Assembly: GCA_027919835.1 (NCBI GenBank)
Contig: JANVFP010000031.1
Coordinates: 434,001 to 498,000, forward strand
Direction of reading: 5' to 3'
Source of the DNA: Lentinula raphanica
Lineage: Eukaryota; Basidiomycota; Agaricomycetes; Agaricales; Omphalotaceae
Length of the DNA: 64,000 nt
This document shows positions 23,898 to 34,649 of the stretch, piece after piece. The position numbers and the translations under genes were made by a program. Every line of letters begins with the position of its first letter. Position 1 is the stretch's first letter. The notes below the pieces were generated by a model. The model was not told the DNA's origin and searched no databases. It saw only the letters and a program-made list of their open reading frames with translations.

Positions 23898-24462
23898 ATG
23901 TTGTCCTCGCTCTGCTTCGTTTTTTGCCTTGTCCTTCCTGCCCATAGTGCTCCTACTCATGATCGTACCGCCCCTATTCATGATCATACTGCCCCTATCA
24001 CCGAAGTTGTACAAGCGTTGTTTCGATTCATTGACTGCTATTGTGTAGACACAGTCCAAGGATATCGTTCATGCCTCATTTCGTTATCCTACTCAGCAAT
24101 ATGGTGGATGCGGTACACCAAGGGCTGGGATCAAGTACGAGCACCGCCTCATAGTGGCAAAATACAGAAAAGACAACAACATCGAAGGGGATTTTGACGT
24201 TGAGTACGACAATCGATACGACAACAAACTCAGCGAGAATCATCACCACTTTTGGTTCTGGGGCGATAAGATGGAATGTCAAACAAGGGCCAATGCTTGT
24301 GATGTTCGGTACCTACAATTACTGCCCTCCAACCCAGAACCAGAAACGAGATTGGCGTCACTAATCGTCCCTGGTACTTCGCTTTCCGTTGAGTTGCCTT
24401 TCGAACTACGCCTCAAAACGGAGAAGAAATGTTTTGCTACAAAAGGGCAACCTCTTCCGTGA
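23898..24462 (+). CDS. small secreted protein, subfamily A, copy 1
   Basis: Exon 1 encodes a signal peptide (MLSSLCFVFCLVLPAHSAP) and a Pro/Thr/His spacer with a repeated DH(D/R)TAPI unit. The intron is 24006-24054 (49 nt) and its removal restores the frame. Exon 2 encodes SKDIVHASFRYPTQ, then KYRKDNNIEGDFDVEYDNRY, the family core ENHHHFWFWGDKMECQT plus a second cysteine (NACDVRY), and the tail SVELPFELR. It ends KGQPLP. It is the most diverged member of the tandem array: it lacks the C-terminal GSTSAHAR of the others and has a different spacer. No enzyme motif is visible, and I do not recognise the family. A secreted, lineage-specific role is inferred from the signal peptide only. Confidence 0.7.
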
Positions 24463-25063
24463 ATACGTGAGCGACCGATCGTTTGAGAGCTGTGAGAGGA
24501 TGAAGGTCAGAATTCTTTCCCATACTGCGATGCAATTCCTGAAACCATGTCTGTTTCAGGTGGGAGAGACTTTAGGAAAGCGGAAGAGCGATGTTGCCTT
24601 TTCGTGTTGCAGAGAGTTAGGAGAGGGAGGGGGAGGGAGGGAGAGAAGGGAGGCGCGTGTGTAGTCAAGCGAAGCTCAACCGCGACCCGTTTGCAGTTGG
24701 AGTTCCCCATCGCAGTTCCTAGTCCTTGTTTCTCCAGACACCGGTGATCGTGAATTCGTATCTGGTATACTATCCCAAAACCTTCATGGTTCTCTCCTAG
24801 TCCTGTGTGTAGTCTGGCCTAGTCCAGCTCTGTCCAGCTCTGTCCCAGCGTGAGCTCCCTTGACGATAAAACAGGATCAGACACGTCACACAAGCGTCAA
24901 GTGCGTCTTTTTTGCGCTGAGGAATGCGCAAGAAAAAAATCTCGATGTGTGGGCTTGTGTGGGTCCTGGGAAACCCAGCTGCGCTCATTTTCGAACGTCC
25001 ATCTCCATCCACCTTCATTAGAAGTCTAGTGAACTGCTGGTCAGTCACATCGAGCTCTATATC

Positions 25064-25744
25064 ATGTTGTTGTCTTCCTTCGTTCTTGGCCTTGTTCTTG
25101 GCCCTGTTCTTGCCGCCCGTGCAGCACCTACCAAGCCCCCTGCTGAGCCCCCTGCTGAGCCCCCTACTGAGTCCTCTGCTAAAGTCATACAATTCTCTTT
25201 CACTCCAGATCAATCCATTGATGACTTTTTCCAGGATATTATTCATATCTCCTTCACGCGGCTTGGAACCGATTCCCCGCCACTTGGCTTGCGTTCTGGC
25301 ACGCCAACTGGCTCACATCCTAGCCCGCCACTTGGCTCACGTCCTGGCACACCAACAACAACAGTCGACGTCGACGTCGACGTTGATTACGAGACTCGTC
25401 GTTCAATGAGCGAATGGAGAGAACGACTCGAAGTTCATGAGGAATTCGAACTCAACTATGTGAATTCATACACCCACGATATATCCGAGAATGAACATGA
25501 CTTCCGGTTCTGGGGCGACGGGGTGGGGGCATTGTGCAAAACGAAAGCGGGTGGCTGTAGTGTGGAACTCAACCGGAAACGCTCTACACTAGATCCATCC
25601 AACATCATGGGACATATACTATACCAGGATCCCCTTGGCGAAAGAAGACTTCCACTGCTTTCGCTCCCCTACAGCATCCGCGAACAAGCGCTGCAGCACC
25701 AAAGAGACAGGCAACGTGGCTCCACCTCGGCACACGCGCGATGA
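25064..25744 (+). CDS. small secreted protein, subfamily A, copy 2
   Basis: The signal peptide MLLSSFVLGLVLGPVLAARA is followed by a Pro-rich repeat (KPPAEPPAEPPTE). A GT-AG intron of 51 nt (25184-25234) is inferred from the identical position in the sister genes; because it is a multiple of three with no stop, reading through it also gives an open frame. Exon 2 begins DIIHISFTRLG, continues through a Gly/Ser/Pro/His-rich linker (TGSHPSPPLGSRPGTPTT) and a DVDVDVDYE stretch, then the core FELNYVNSYTHDISENEHDF-RFWGDGVG, two cysteines (ALCKTKAGGC), and ends PYSIREQALQHQ ... GSTSAHAR. It has the same layout and flanking sequence as copies 3 and 4. Confidence 0.8.
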   Translation: MLLSSFVLGLVLGPVLAARAAPTKPPAEPPAEPPTESSAKVIQFSFTPDQSIDDFFQDIIHISFTRLGTDSPPLGLRSGTPTGSHPSPPLGSRPGTPTTTVDVDVDVDYETRRSMSEWRERLEVHEEFELNYVNSYTHDISENEHDFRFWGDGVGALCKTKAGGCSVELNRKRSTLDPSNIMGHILYQDPLGERRLPLLSLPYSIREQALQHQRDRQRGSTSAHAR

Positions 25745-26268
25745 GTGGACTGACGGAAGTGAGAGGGATGAAGTTCGAATCTCCCTCTCATGTCTGTCAT
25801 GAGATCTCTGTCGTTCCGGGGGTAGAGAGAGGTAAAGGAGGGTGAAGGACGAACGGGGTTTGGGCAGAGGCGGTGTTGGATATCGATTCTTGTGTTGCTG
25901 TTGCGGTCCGCGCAATCGCCCCCATCGCAGTTGCTAATCCTTGTCTCTTCGGGCACTCTTGATCATGAATTCGTATCCGGTGTATTTTCCCAAAATCCAC
26001 ATTGTCCCCTGTGTGAAATGTGGCTGTGAAATGTGGCTGTTTTTCAGATCGAGCTGTTCTTCGGAGTCTTGACGATAAGACACGTCACACGAGCATCAGC
26101 GTAAGTGCGTCTTTTTTGCGCGGAAGAACTCAGAAGGGGAAGAAAATCTGTGTGTGGGCTTGTGTGGGTCCTGGGAAACCCAGCTGCGCTCATTTTCGAA
26201 CGTCCATCTCCATCCACCTTCATTAAAAGTCTAGTGAACTGCTGGTCAGTCACATCGAGCTCTATATC

Positions 26269-26989
26269 ATGTTGTTGTCCTCCTTCGTTCTTGGCCTTGT
26301 TCTTGGCCCTGTTCTTGCCGCCCGTGCAGCACCTACCAAGCCCCCTGCTGAGCCCCCTGCTGAGCCCCCTGCTGAGCCCCCTACTGAGTCCTCTGCTAAA
26401 GTCATACAATTCTCTTTCACTCCAGATCAATCCATTGACGACGTTTTTGCAGGTTGATACCATTCATATCTTCTTTACACAGCGTGGACCCGATTCCCCG
26501 CCGTCGATTGGTTCGAGTTCCAGTTCACCAATTGGCTCACATCCTGGCTCGCGTCCTGGCTCACATCCTGGCACGCCAATTGGCTCGCGTCCTGGCACAC
26601 CAACAACAAAAGTCGACGTCAACGTTGACGTTGATTACGAGGTCAAGCTTATAATGACCGATTGGAGAAAAAGTCGCAACGTTCACAGGGCGTTCGAACT
26701 CGACTATCTGAATTCATACACCGACGATATATCCGAGACCGAACACGACTTCCGGTTCTGGGGCGATGGGGTGGGGGAAGAGTGCAAAACAGAAGCCGGG
26801 TATTGTAAAGCTGAAATCAACGAGTCCACATCATCCATAGATCGTGATTATCCTGATCCATACCTGGGACATATAACCCACACCCGCACTTGGAGAAAGC
26901 TGCATGATCTCGACTACAACATCCGCCGACAAGCGCTGCAGCACCAAAGAGACAGGCAACGTGGCTCCACCTCGGCACACGCGCGATGA
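26269..26989 (+). CDS. small secreted protein, subfamily A, copy 3
   Basis: Nearly the same signal peptide and spacer as copy 2, with one more AEPP unit. The intron 26401-26452 is 52 nt, not a multiple of three, so it must be spliced to join the signal peptide to VDTIHIFFTQRGPDSPPSIG. This is the best direct evidence for the intron shared by the family. The linker carries GSHPGSRPGSHPGTPIG repeats, followed by VDVNVDVDYEVKLIMTDWRK, the core FELDYLNSYTDDISETEHDF-RFWGDGVG and two cysteines (EECKTEAGYC). The C-terminus is DYNIRRQALQHQ ... GSTSAHAR. The sequence from about 220 bp upstream to the stop is highly similar to copy 4. Confidence 0.85.
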
Positions 26990-27466
26990 GTGGACTGACG
27001 GAAGTGAGAGGGATGAAGTTCGAATCTCCCTCTCATGTCTGTCATGAAATCTCTGTCGTTCCGGGGGTAGAGGAGGGTGAAGGAGGAACGGGGTTTGGGC
27101 AGAGGCGGTGTTGGTTTCTTGTATTGCTGTTGCGGTCCGCGCAATCGCCCCCATCGCAGTTGCTAATCCTTGTCTCTTCGGACACTCTTGATCATGAATT
27201 TGTATCCGGTGTATTTTCACTGTGTGTAATGTGGCTGTTTTTCAGGTCAAGCTCTCTTCCGGAGTCTTAACGATAAGACACGTCACACCAGCATCAGCGT
27301 AGGTGCGTCTTTTTTGCGCGGAAGAACTCGGAAGGGGAAGAAAATCAGTGTGTGGGCTTGTGTGGGTCCTGGGAAACCCAGCTGCGCTCATTTTCGAACG
27401 TCCATCTCCATCCACCTTCATTAAAAGTCTAGTGAACTGCTGGTCAGTCACATCGAGCTCTATATC

Positions 27467-28243
27467 ATGTTGTTGTCCTCCTTCGTTCTTGGCCTTGTTC
27501 TTGGCCCTGTTCTTGCCGCCCGTGCAGCGCCTACCAAGCCCCCTACCGAGCCCCCTGCTGAGCCCCCTGCTGAGCCCCCTACTGAGTCCTCTGCTAAAGT
27601 CATCAATTTTCTTTCACTCCAGATCAATACATTGACGACGTTTTTGCAGGCCGATATTATTCATATCTTCTTTACGGAGACTGAACCTGATCCCCCGCCG
27701 TCGATTGGTTCGAGTTCCAGTTCACCAATTGGCTCACATCCTGGCACGCCCCTTGGCTTGCCTGCTGGCTCACATCCTGGCACGCCACTTGGCTCGCCTC
27801 CTGGCTCACACCCTGGCACGCCAATTGGCTCGCGTCCTGGCACACCAACAACAAAAGTCGACGTCAACGTTGACGTTGATTACGAGGTCAAGCTTATAAT
27901 GACCGATTGGAGAAAAAGTCGCAACGTTCACAGCGCGTTCGAACTCGACTATCTGAATTCATACACCGACGATATATCCGAGACTTTCCACGACTTCCGG
28001 TTCTGGGGCGATGGGGTGGGGGAAGGGTGCAAAACAAGAGCTGGGTGTTGTAGAGTCGAAATCAACCTCTCTACAACATTCATAGATCGTAATTATCCCG
28101 ATCCATTCCTGGGACATATATATCAGGATCGCCCTGGTGACAAAAGACTTTCACTGCTTGCGCTCGACTATAACATCCGCCGACAAGCGCTGCAGCACCA
28201 AAGAGACAGGCAACGTGGCTCCACCTCGGCACACGCGCGATGA
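27467..28243 (+). CDS. small secreted protein, subfamily A, copy 4
   Basis: The longest array member. The intron is 27599-27649, 51 nt, again in frame. The linker is expanded by tandem GSHPGTPLG-type nonapeptides (about four), giving a longer Pro/Gly/Ser/His-rich segment than in copies 2 and 3. The conserved part is VDVNVDVDYEVKLIMTDWRK, then FELDYLNSYTDDISETFHDF-RFWGDGVG, two cysteines (EGCKTRAGCC plus one extra), then a tail with DYNIRRQALQHQ and GSTSAHAR. The near identity with copy 3 outside the linker indicates a recent duplication or gene conversion. Confidence 0.85.
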   Translation: MLLSSFVLGLVLGPVLAARAAPTKPPTEPPAEPPAEPPTESSAKVINFLSLQINTLTTFLQADIIHIFFTETEPDPPPSIGSSSSSPIGSHPGTPLGLPAGSHPGTPLGSPPGSHPGTPIGSRPGTPTTKVDVNVDVDYEVKLIMTDWRKSRNVHSAFELDYLNSYTDDISETFHDFRFWGDGVGEGCKTRAGCCRVEINLSTTFIDRNYPDPFLGHIYQDRPGDKRLSLLALDYNIRRQALQHQRDRQRGSTSAHAR

Positions 28244-28752
28244 GTGGACTGACGGAAGTGAGAGGGATGAAGTTCGAATCTCCCTCTCATGTCTGTCATG
28301 AAATCTCTGTCGTTCTGGGGGTGAAGGAAGGTAGAGGAGGGTGAAGGAGGAACGGGGTTTGGGCAGAGGCGGTGTTGGTTTCTTGTATTGCTGTCGCGGT
28401 CCGCGCAATACCCCCATCGCAGTTGCTGATCCTTGTCTCTTCGAACACTCTTGATCATGAATTCGTATCCGGTGTATTTTCACTGTGTGTAATGTGGCTG
28501 TTTTTCAGTTCGAGCTCTCTTTCGGAGTCTTAACGATAAGACACGTCACACAAGCATCAGCGTAAGTGCGTCTTTTTTGCGCGGGAGAACGCGGAAGAAG
28601 AAAATTCGGTGTGTGGACACCTGTGGACAAGGCTGGAGGTGTATGGGTCCTGGCCGCGGAAACCCAGCTGCGCTCATTCTCGAACCTCCATCTCCATCTA
28701 CCTTCATTAGAAGTCTACTGAGCTGCTGGTCAGTCACATCGAGCTCTATATC

Positions 28753-29431
28753 ATGTTCAACTTGTTGTCTTCTTTCGTTCTTGGTCTTGTTCTTGTCGCT
28801 CGTGCAGCTCCTGCCCGAGCTCCTGCCCAAGTCATACAATTCTTTCTGACTCTAGATCAAGCTATTGACGACTTTTATTGCAGGAGGATATCGTTCAAAT
28901 CCTATTCGAGATGCCCCCTGCACCCGGTTTTCCTTTACCTAAGGTTGACTCACGTCGGCTCACGTCCTGGCCTGTCCTGGCTCACGTCCTGGTACACCCA
29001 CTGGCTCACATCCCGGCACACCAGTACCAACCGTTGAAGTTGACTTTGACGTCGATTACGAGATTCATATCATAGTGAAGAAGTGGAGAGAATCGCTCAT
29101 GAAGCACGGGAACTTCAGACTCAACTATCTGGAATCATACACCGACGATATATCCGAAAACCTTCACGACTTCTGGTTCTGGGGCGATGGGGTCGGCGAA
29201 ATGTGCAGAACACAAGAAGACTTTTGTACATTCGAGTTCACGCCCGTCGAAGCAAGAGAAGATCCCGAAGAACCAGATCTGTCATTGGGGTCGTTCACCA
29301 GAACATCGTCGCCTTTTAACATATGGTTTGAAAAGCTCACAATCGACTACAGCGTCCGCGATGAAGTGCTGAAGAATCGAGAGAAGAGGCTTGCTGGCTC
29401 CACCTCGGCACACGCGCGACGAGTGGATTGA
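28753..29431 (+). CDS. small secreted protein, subfamily A, copy 5 (model uncertain)
   Basis: The signal peptide begins MFNLLSSFVLGLVLVARAAP and is followed by a short ARAPAQ spacer. The first intron is 28831-28883 (53 nt). Exon 2 starts EDIVQILFEMPPAPGFPLPK and then loses frame relative to the conserved domain (VDFDVDYEIHIIVKKWRESL, core SYTDDISENLHDF-WFWGDGVG, two cysteines in EMCRTQEDFC). Either a second intron of about 71 nt (from GTCGGC near 28954 to CACCAG near 29024) restores the frame, or the linker carries a frameshift and the gene is broken. The C-terminus is SVRDEVLKNREKRLAGSTSA ending HARRVD. It is the most diverged of copies 2-5, and could be a pseudogene in progress. Confidence 0.55.
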
Positions 29432-30180
29432 CGGACTCAGGTAGAGGGATGAAGTTCGTCGTTCGAAGCTCCTTCTCATGCCTGTCATGCGATCTCTGTC
29501 TTTCCGGGAGTACTAGAGGAGGGTGAAGGAGGAACGGGTTCTGGGCAGAGGTGGTGTTGGAACTTTGTGTCGTTGCGGAGATTCTTAAGGGAGAGGGAAG
29601 AGTAGAGGGGGCAGGAGTGAGAGGAGGGGGTCAAGTAGTGACCAGTGCTAGTGAAGCTCTCTACCCGCCGGATCCAAGTCTTTGCACTAGTATGTGTTTG
29701 TTCTACCTCACTCTCGTTCGTTCTTTGATCGCTTGTCTATCACAGTTCTTCCATCTATACATCTGCTTGGAAAAAGTCGCCACCTCCCGTTTTCCGACTT
29801 CAAACATATCTGCAATTCACTCCTTCAACGGTTGGAATATCGCATCCTCTGCTCTATGGTCTTTTGTTCGAAACATCAACGCGATAGAACGAATGGCTCG
29901 GAGTTTGTTCTGGCTACTACTCTTTCAAAATCCAGGACTCGTGTATGCATTGAACCCACCTGATGATAGAATATCGGGATCGCGTACATCATATTCGAGC
30001 CGTGTTGTTGCGGAGGCGGACCGCCTTTTGATTTCTGATACCAGCCTGCCATTGAACAGCTGACCAGGAATCATCAGCAGTGACCGGTGGATTTTCCATT
30101 GATTGATTTGGAAAAAGGCGGAGAAATACTGGTATAAATAGGGAGTAGCAAACGCGTACTACCCCAGTAGAACACCACAA
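29432..30180. other. intergenic region and GH43 promoter
   Basis: The first 150 bases resemble the 3' flank of the other array units. The rest holds a frame of about 170 codons on the + strand that I reject for lack of splice or motif support. A TATA box (TATAAATA, 30133-30140) lies 41-48 bases upstream of the glycosidase ATG. Confidence 0.5.
30133..30140 (+). promoter_or_regulatory. TATA box of the GH43 gene
   Basis: TATAAATA lies 41-48 bases upstream of the first ATG of the glycosidase. A strong TATA box is typical of inducible secreted-enzyme genes in fungi. Confidence 0.6.
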
Positions 30181-32584
30181 ATGGCAATGGACCTCCTGCA
30201 GACGTTCCTTTGTCTGATCTTAGTACTTGGTCAGTCTCCTTCATACCTCCTTTCCACTTTTCCGTTCGTCTTCGACACGCGTTGATTGTTCCTGTACAGT
30301 GTGTCAATCCAGAACCAGCTTCGCCTTGGTCAATCCCATCCTTTCAGGCTGGAACCCCGATCCGACCATTTTACGCGTTGGATCTGACTACTTCATCGCT
30401 ACCTCGACGTTCGAGTATTTTCCTGGGCATCCTATCTATCACAGTACCAACCTTGTGGATTGGGAGTTGATTGGGCATGCGTTGAATAGACCAGCGCAAT
30501 TGAGTCTCTTCGGTACGCCTTCAGATGCTGGTAGGTTCTCTTCGTTAACCTTGTGGCACGCTCGATGAAACTGATACTTATTGTTTGTGGTTGAACAGGT
30601 GCATGGGCTCCGACTTTGCGATATCACAACGGGACGTTTTACCTGATGTCTACGGTACGATATGTGTATACCTGTAAGCTCTTTCGTTTTCTCCATCGAT
30701 GTAAGATGCTCTGAACACGGCTAATGGATTGCATAGATGAACTACGACAATTCCCTCGATCATTCTTTGTGACGACCAAAGACATATTCTCCAATGACTG
30801 GAGTGACCCGATCTATTTCGGTATGATTTTTTCAGTGTGATACTAGGCTGGTACACAAGCTATCACGGTAGATGCTCTTGGATATGATGCGGACCTATTC
30901 TGGGACACCAACGGGGATGTGAGTTCCTTGACATAGACAACACGGTCTTCATTTCTCTTTGTCAATTGATTAGGAAAGTCAGTATAACCGCAGATTTCGT
31001 AGGTTTACAATACATGGTCTGGAATTAACAATGCTATCGACAAGATATACGGTATGTGGGCATGTATTGCCAGTCATTCGTTGTTTGTGTAGATAATGAT
31101 GCTCTTCGGCTTACAGGAATCTATCAAAATAAAATCGACATCAGCACAGGCAACTCCATCACCCTCGCTGAACTCATTTTCACTGGAACCCTACCAGATA
31201 ACTCTAGTGCTCGGCCTGAGGGACCTCATATCTACCTCATAAACTCAACGTATTATCTGTTGATCGCAGAAGGTCGGTTGGCTCACTTTCAAATCTCGAA
31301 CCTTACTGACAGCCAACTCGAATTATCGTAGGTGGTTCAGGGCCTGAGCATCGTTCGACGATCCAACGAGGACCTACACCTTCTGGTCCTTGGGAGAACA
31401 ACCCTGCGAATCCGATCTTGTTCAACGGAGCCAATCTATCTCTTCCCGTGCAATACACTGGTCATGCAGACATCGTACAAGCTCCAGATGGAGCTTGGTG
31501 GGGAGTCGCGCTGGGGGTCCGTCCGCAGACTGTTGGAGACTTCAATCATATCCAGTTGGGTGTGTACAATCCTTTCAAAGTGATTTCAAGTGTGAGGTCC
31601 ATGAACTGATGTGCTCACACTGTTTCGTTCAGGGAGGGAGACATTCCTTTTTCCAGTCACCTTTGACACTGAAGGATGGCCGGTATTCAATCATGGCCTG
31701 CCATTGAGTACAGAAAGTCCAGGAGTATTGGCCAACAAATCCCATCTTTCTCTTTTCCATGATACATTCGATTCAAAAACTCTGCAAGACTCGTATTACT
31801 TCCTCCGGACGCCTTATAAACCCTTCCATTCCCTGACCGCTCGACCTTCCTTTCTCCGTCTATTTGCAAACTCATACGCTCCGGGTGATCGTGACAACCC
31901 AGCTTTGATCCTGCGCAAACAGACAAGTTATGAAGAGACGTTTGAGACTGTTCTGGACAGTTTTTTGCCGGAGAGCAACTTGACAGAGGCTGGGATGACG
32001 GTGTTCTATGGAGATTTCGCGCATAATGATATCGGAGTGGTGGGTACTGGGTCGGAAGATGGCGGTGGAGGTAGGGTTGTTGTGACGAGGACACTGCGTC
32101 CAGCTGAGCAGGTTGGCCCGTGGGCATTGACTACAACTAATAGTACTGTGACGACAGTGAGCAGAACTGTACATGTCAATGAGAGGGAATTATCTGACCG
32201 ATGGCACTCATTTGTCTCCTCGAACATATCTAGGTCACTTATACGCCCTTATCCACCAAATCCGGTCCAGTAAAGCTTGTCATTATCGGGAATTCGACAT
32301 CGTATAGTCTCGGCTTCGCGGAAGGCAGCAGCGATGATCCTGACACGGATAGCTTTGGAGAGATCACATACACGGCCACATTTGATAGTGTGTTTCTGTC
32401 TGTCATGCCAGTCAAGTGAGTATCCCAGAAGGAATTTTTAATTCCACTACTTACCGACCACGCAAAATCTAACAGTGACTTTTTCTTCAAAGGCGCCTCG
32501 TTTGGCGTGTACAATACTGGGAATGGGAGGCCGAGTTTAAGTCCTGCAGATTTCAGGTATTGGAAGCAGATGCCGAGTGACTGA
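30181..32584 (+). CDS. secreted GH43 glycosidase (beta-xylosidase/arabinofuranosidase type)
   Basis: The protein starts MAMDLLQTFLCLILVL, a signal peptide that is split by an intron. The five-bladed propeller domain follows: NPILSGWNPDPTILRVG carries the catalytic-base Asp; YFIATSTFEYFPGHPIYHS, GAWAPTLRYHNGTFYLMST, YDADLFWDTNGDVY (pKa-modulating Asp in YDAD), and RPEGPHIYLINSTYYLLIAE (acid Glu in PEGPH). The remaining propeller blades are QYTGHADIVQAPDGAWWGVA and FPVTFDTEGWPVFNHGLPLS. The C-terminal half (SLFHDTFDSKTLQDSYYFLR to FRYWKQMPSD) is the jelly-roll domain usual in xylosidase-type GH43 proteins. It acts on plant hemicellulose side chains or xylo-oligosaccharides. About nine exons. 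The substrate cannot be settled from sequence. Confidence 0.9.
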
Positions 32585-32775
32585 AAGTCATTCACTCTCA
32601 CAAAATTTCCTGAGAGAGGATGAGTATGTGAATAGACAGTACTAAACTCGACTACAGTATTGTAGTTGCCAATTAGGGGTTTCCAAAATACCGTTTGAGG
32701 GACGCGTGGGAAGAGCAGATGTGACTTTGAACTTTCCACCTTTCATCCTTTCCCAGCCTTACCCATGAACCAGAA

Positions 32776-33670
32776 ATGCTAGTCACCATTCTTCTACGTG
32801 CCCCAGACCCAGACGCCTCTACTGACAGATACGAAGCAGCTTTTGATGTACTCGGCTCTTCGTCCAAGGCTATCTGTGTCCCCGTCCTGGAGACGGTTTT
32901 GATGAACATAGAGAAGCTGAAGCAGACTATCGTCTCGGGACCGAACGTGGATGGAGTGATTATTACTAGCGCTAGATCTTGCGAGGCATGGAAGGCCTCT
33001 GTCGCGCAATGTCCGGATAAACAAACTGTGATAGACTCATGGTCCAATATCCCTTTCTACGTCGTTGGCGCTGCCACTGCCTCATCTCTACGCGAACTCT
33101 GTCCTAATCCTAATCAGATTCGTGGAGAACATAGCGGGACAGCAGAGAAACTGGCGCGTTTTATCTTGGATGAGATGGAAGGCACTCCTACGAAGTGTTT
33201 CTTATACCTAGTGGGAGACAAAAATCGGGACACTTTGCCCAAGATAATGGACGAGAAGCACGTTGAATTGGTGCCTCTCCAAGTATATGAGACTCGAGGT
33301 AGCTCCAAATTCTCAGTCGACCTGAATCAGGCTTTGGAAGGTTATGAACGAAGTGCGTAGTCCTTCCTTCTTCTTCTAGCTATGTATTCTTACGTTGTTG
33401 CCGCCTCTTTCAGATAATGATTTCTGGGTCGTCTTCTTTGCACCATCTGCTGCAGAATATGTCTTCCCATACCTCCGAACACACTTCTGTTTCCGGACCA
33501 GCAACGATCCGAATCTATCCAGTGATAGACCACTGGTGCGTACTGCTGCTATTGGCCCGACCACAGCGTCTTTCCTTCGTGATACGCTGCATCTACATGT
33601 CGACACAATCTCTGCAAAACCAAATCCTGAAGCATTAGTTGAAGCAATACGGGAATGCGCGTCTATGTAG
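32776..33670 (+). CDS. HEM4: uroporphyrinogen-III synthase
   Basis: The enzyme closes hydroxymethylbilane to uroporphyrinogen III in haem synthesis; it acts in the cytosol. Two exons (intron 33353-33413) give 277 residues, the usual size. Family hallmarks are the N-terminal ILLRAPDPD, VDGVIITSARSCEAW, PFYVVGAATASSLREL, LVGDKNRDTLPKIM, VYETRGSSKF, FWVVFFAPSAAEYVFPYLRT, AAIGPTTASFLRDTL and AKPNPEALVEAIRE. It lies about 190 bp after the GH43 gene on the same strand. No special link to the neighbours is evident. Confidence 0.93.
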
Positions 33671-34649
33671 CTGTCGATCCAGTGTCCAGCGTACATTTGC
33701 GACATGTGTAGTGACACCGTCTTCTCAATTGCCACGTTGTTCGACTCTGGCTCTAAAAAACTTGATAGCAGGCGTGCTAAGATATGGACGAGCACAGTCC
33801 AGTGTCTTGTACCAAATGCAACACGCTATGACAACACACTATGACAACGCATTTGGTTCACAGACCAGTGCAAAGTTTTGGATTGATGGTGTAGCCAGGC
33901 CAAGTCCTAGGAAATCAAGGTTTGGTCTGCACCAGAGTGTAGGATTCTACTTATACAGTAAAGCCGAGAACGATATCATCCTCCACTAATGCACGACATG
34001 CATGAACCCTCTCAAAATTCTCAGTATGCTCATTGTTGTTCTCGATTTTCAGAATTTATCTCCTCTGTTGTTGGCACGAGCGAGGTATACTATCCGAATG
34101 GTATCAATATGCTACTTATCGTTCCATGGGCGCGGCGAATACTCGAAGAACACATGGGCCGCGGTTGAAGTTTGCGCTATGGACACAAGCTGACCACTCC
34201 CTTCTCTTCTTCTGTGCTTACTACCATCAAACCGATCAGCAGGACCATCGTACAACAGCCCACACTTACAGGTTACGAGTATTGTATTTTTGGGTGGGAT
34301 CTCTGGTTAGTTAATGTAGTCTCCATTCATTGAGCTCGAGTTGGTTTCGCTATTTGCATGCCTATAGCGCTAAGAGCTCCGATGATTTATTAGGGTGAGA
34401 TTATACGTAGGAAAAAAAACATAGTATGTACATACTGCCAGCGGTTTTGTAGGGAACCAACTCTCAAGCTCAAGACTAGCTCAGTATACATATTGGCAGG
34501 TTTTAGAGTGCCACTCGAGTCAACTGGACAAGACTGGACAGCGGGTTCGTTCAATATCCCTTCGCGAGTCCATCTTTGCAATATATAAAATCTCTATCGG
34601 TGGTAGTACATATGAGTTACGATTTCTATACCGTATGATACTGATTATA
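33671..34649. other. intergenic region
   Basis: This holds the 3' flanks of HEM4 and of the minus-strand secreted-protein gene. Scattered short open frames have no splice or motif support. I see no further gene. Confidence 0.5.

Larger units (their letters stand above)
24870..29520 (+). repeat. tandem gene array, about 1.2-kb period
   Basis: Four consecutive units share promoter, gene and 3' flank; ATGs are 1,205, 1,198 and 1,286 bases apart. Conserved non-coding landmarks in each unit are CACGTCACAC near the unit start, GTGCGTCTTTTTTGCGC, CTGGGAAACCCAGCTGCGCT, ATCTCCATCTACCTTCATTA or a close variant, and GAACTGCTGGTCAGTCACAT or a close variant just upstream of the ATG. Copy 1 (23.9 kb) shares only the CTGCTGGTCAGT..AC element and gene layout, so it is older. 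This is classic unequal-crossover expansion. Confidence 0.85.

Noticed and set aside
25064..28243. CRISPR-like array from regularly spaced repeats
   Set aside because: The repeats are protein-coding tandem units in a eukaryote, with a 1.2-kb period and no spacers.
24797..28840. Minus-strand frames repeated in each array unit (containing SRGLSRGLSRGL)
   Set aside because: They are reverse complements of the Pro-rich repeat of the real genes and recur only because the units are duplicated.
29551..30063. 170-codon + strand frame before the GH43 gene
   Set aside because: No signal, domain or splice support; it overlaps array flank and promoter. A TATA box lies just after it.
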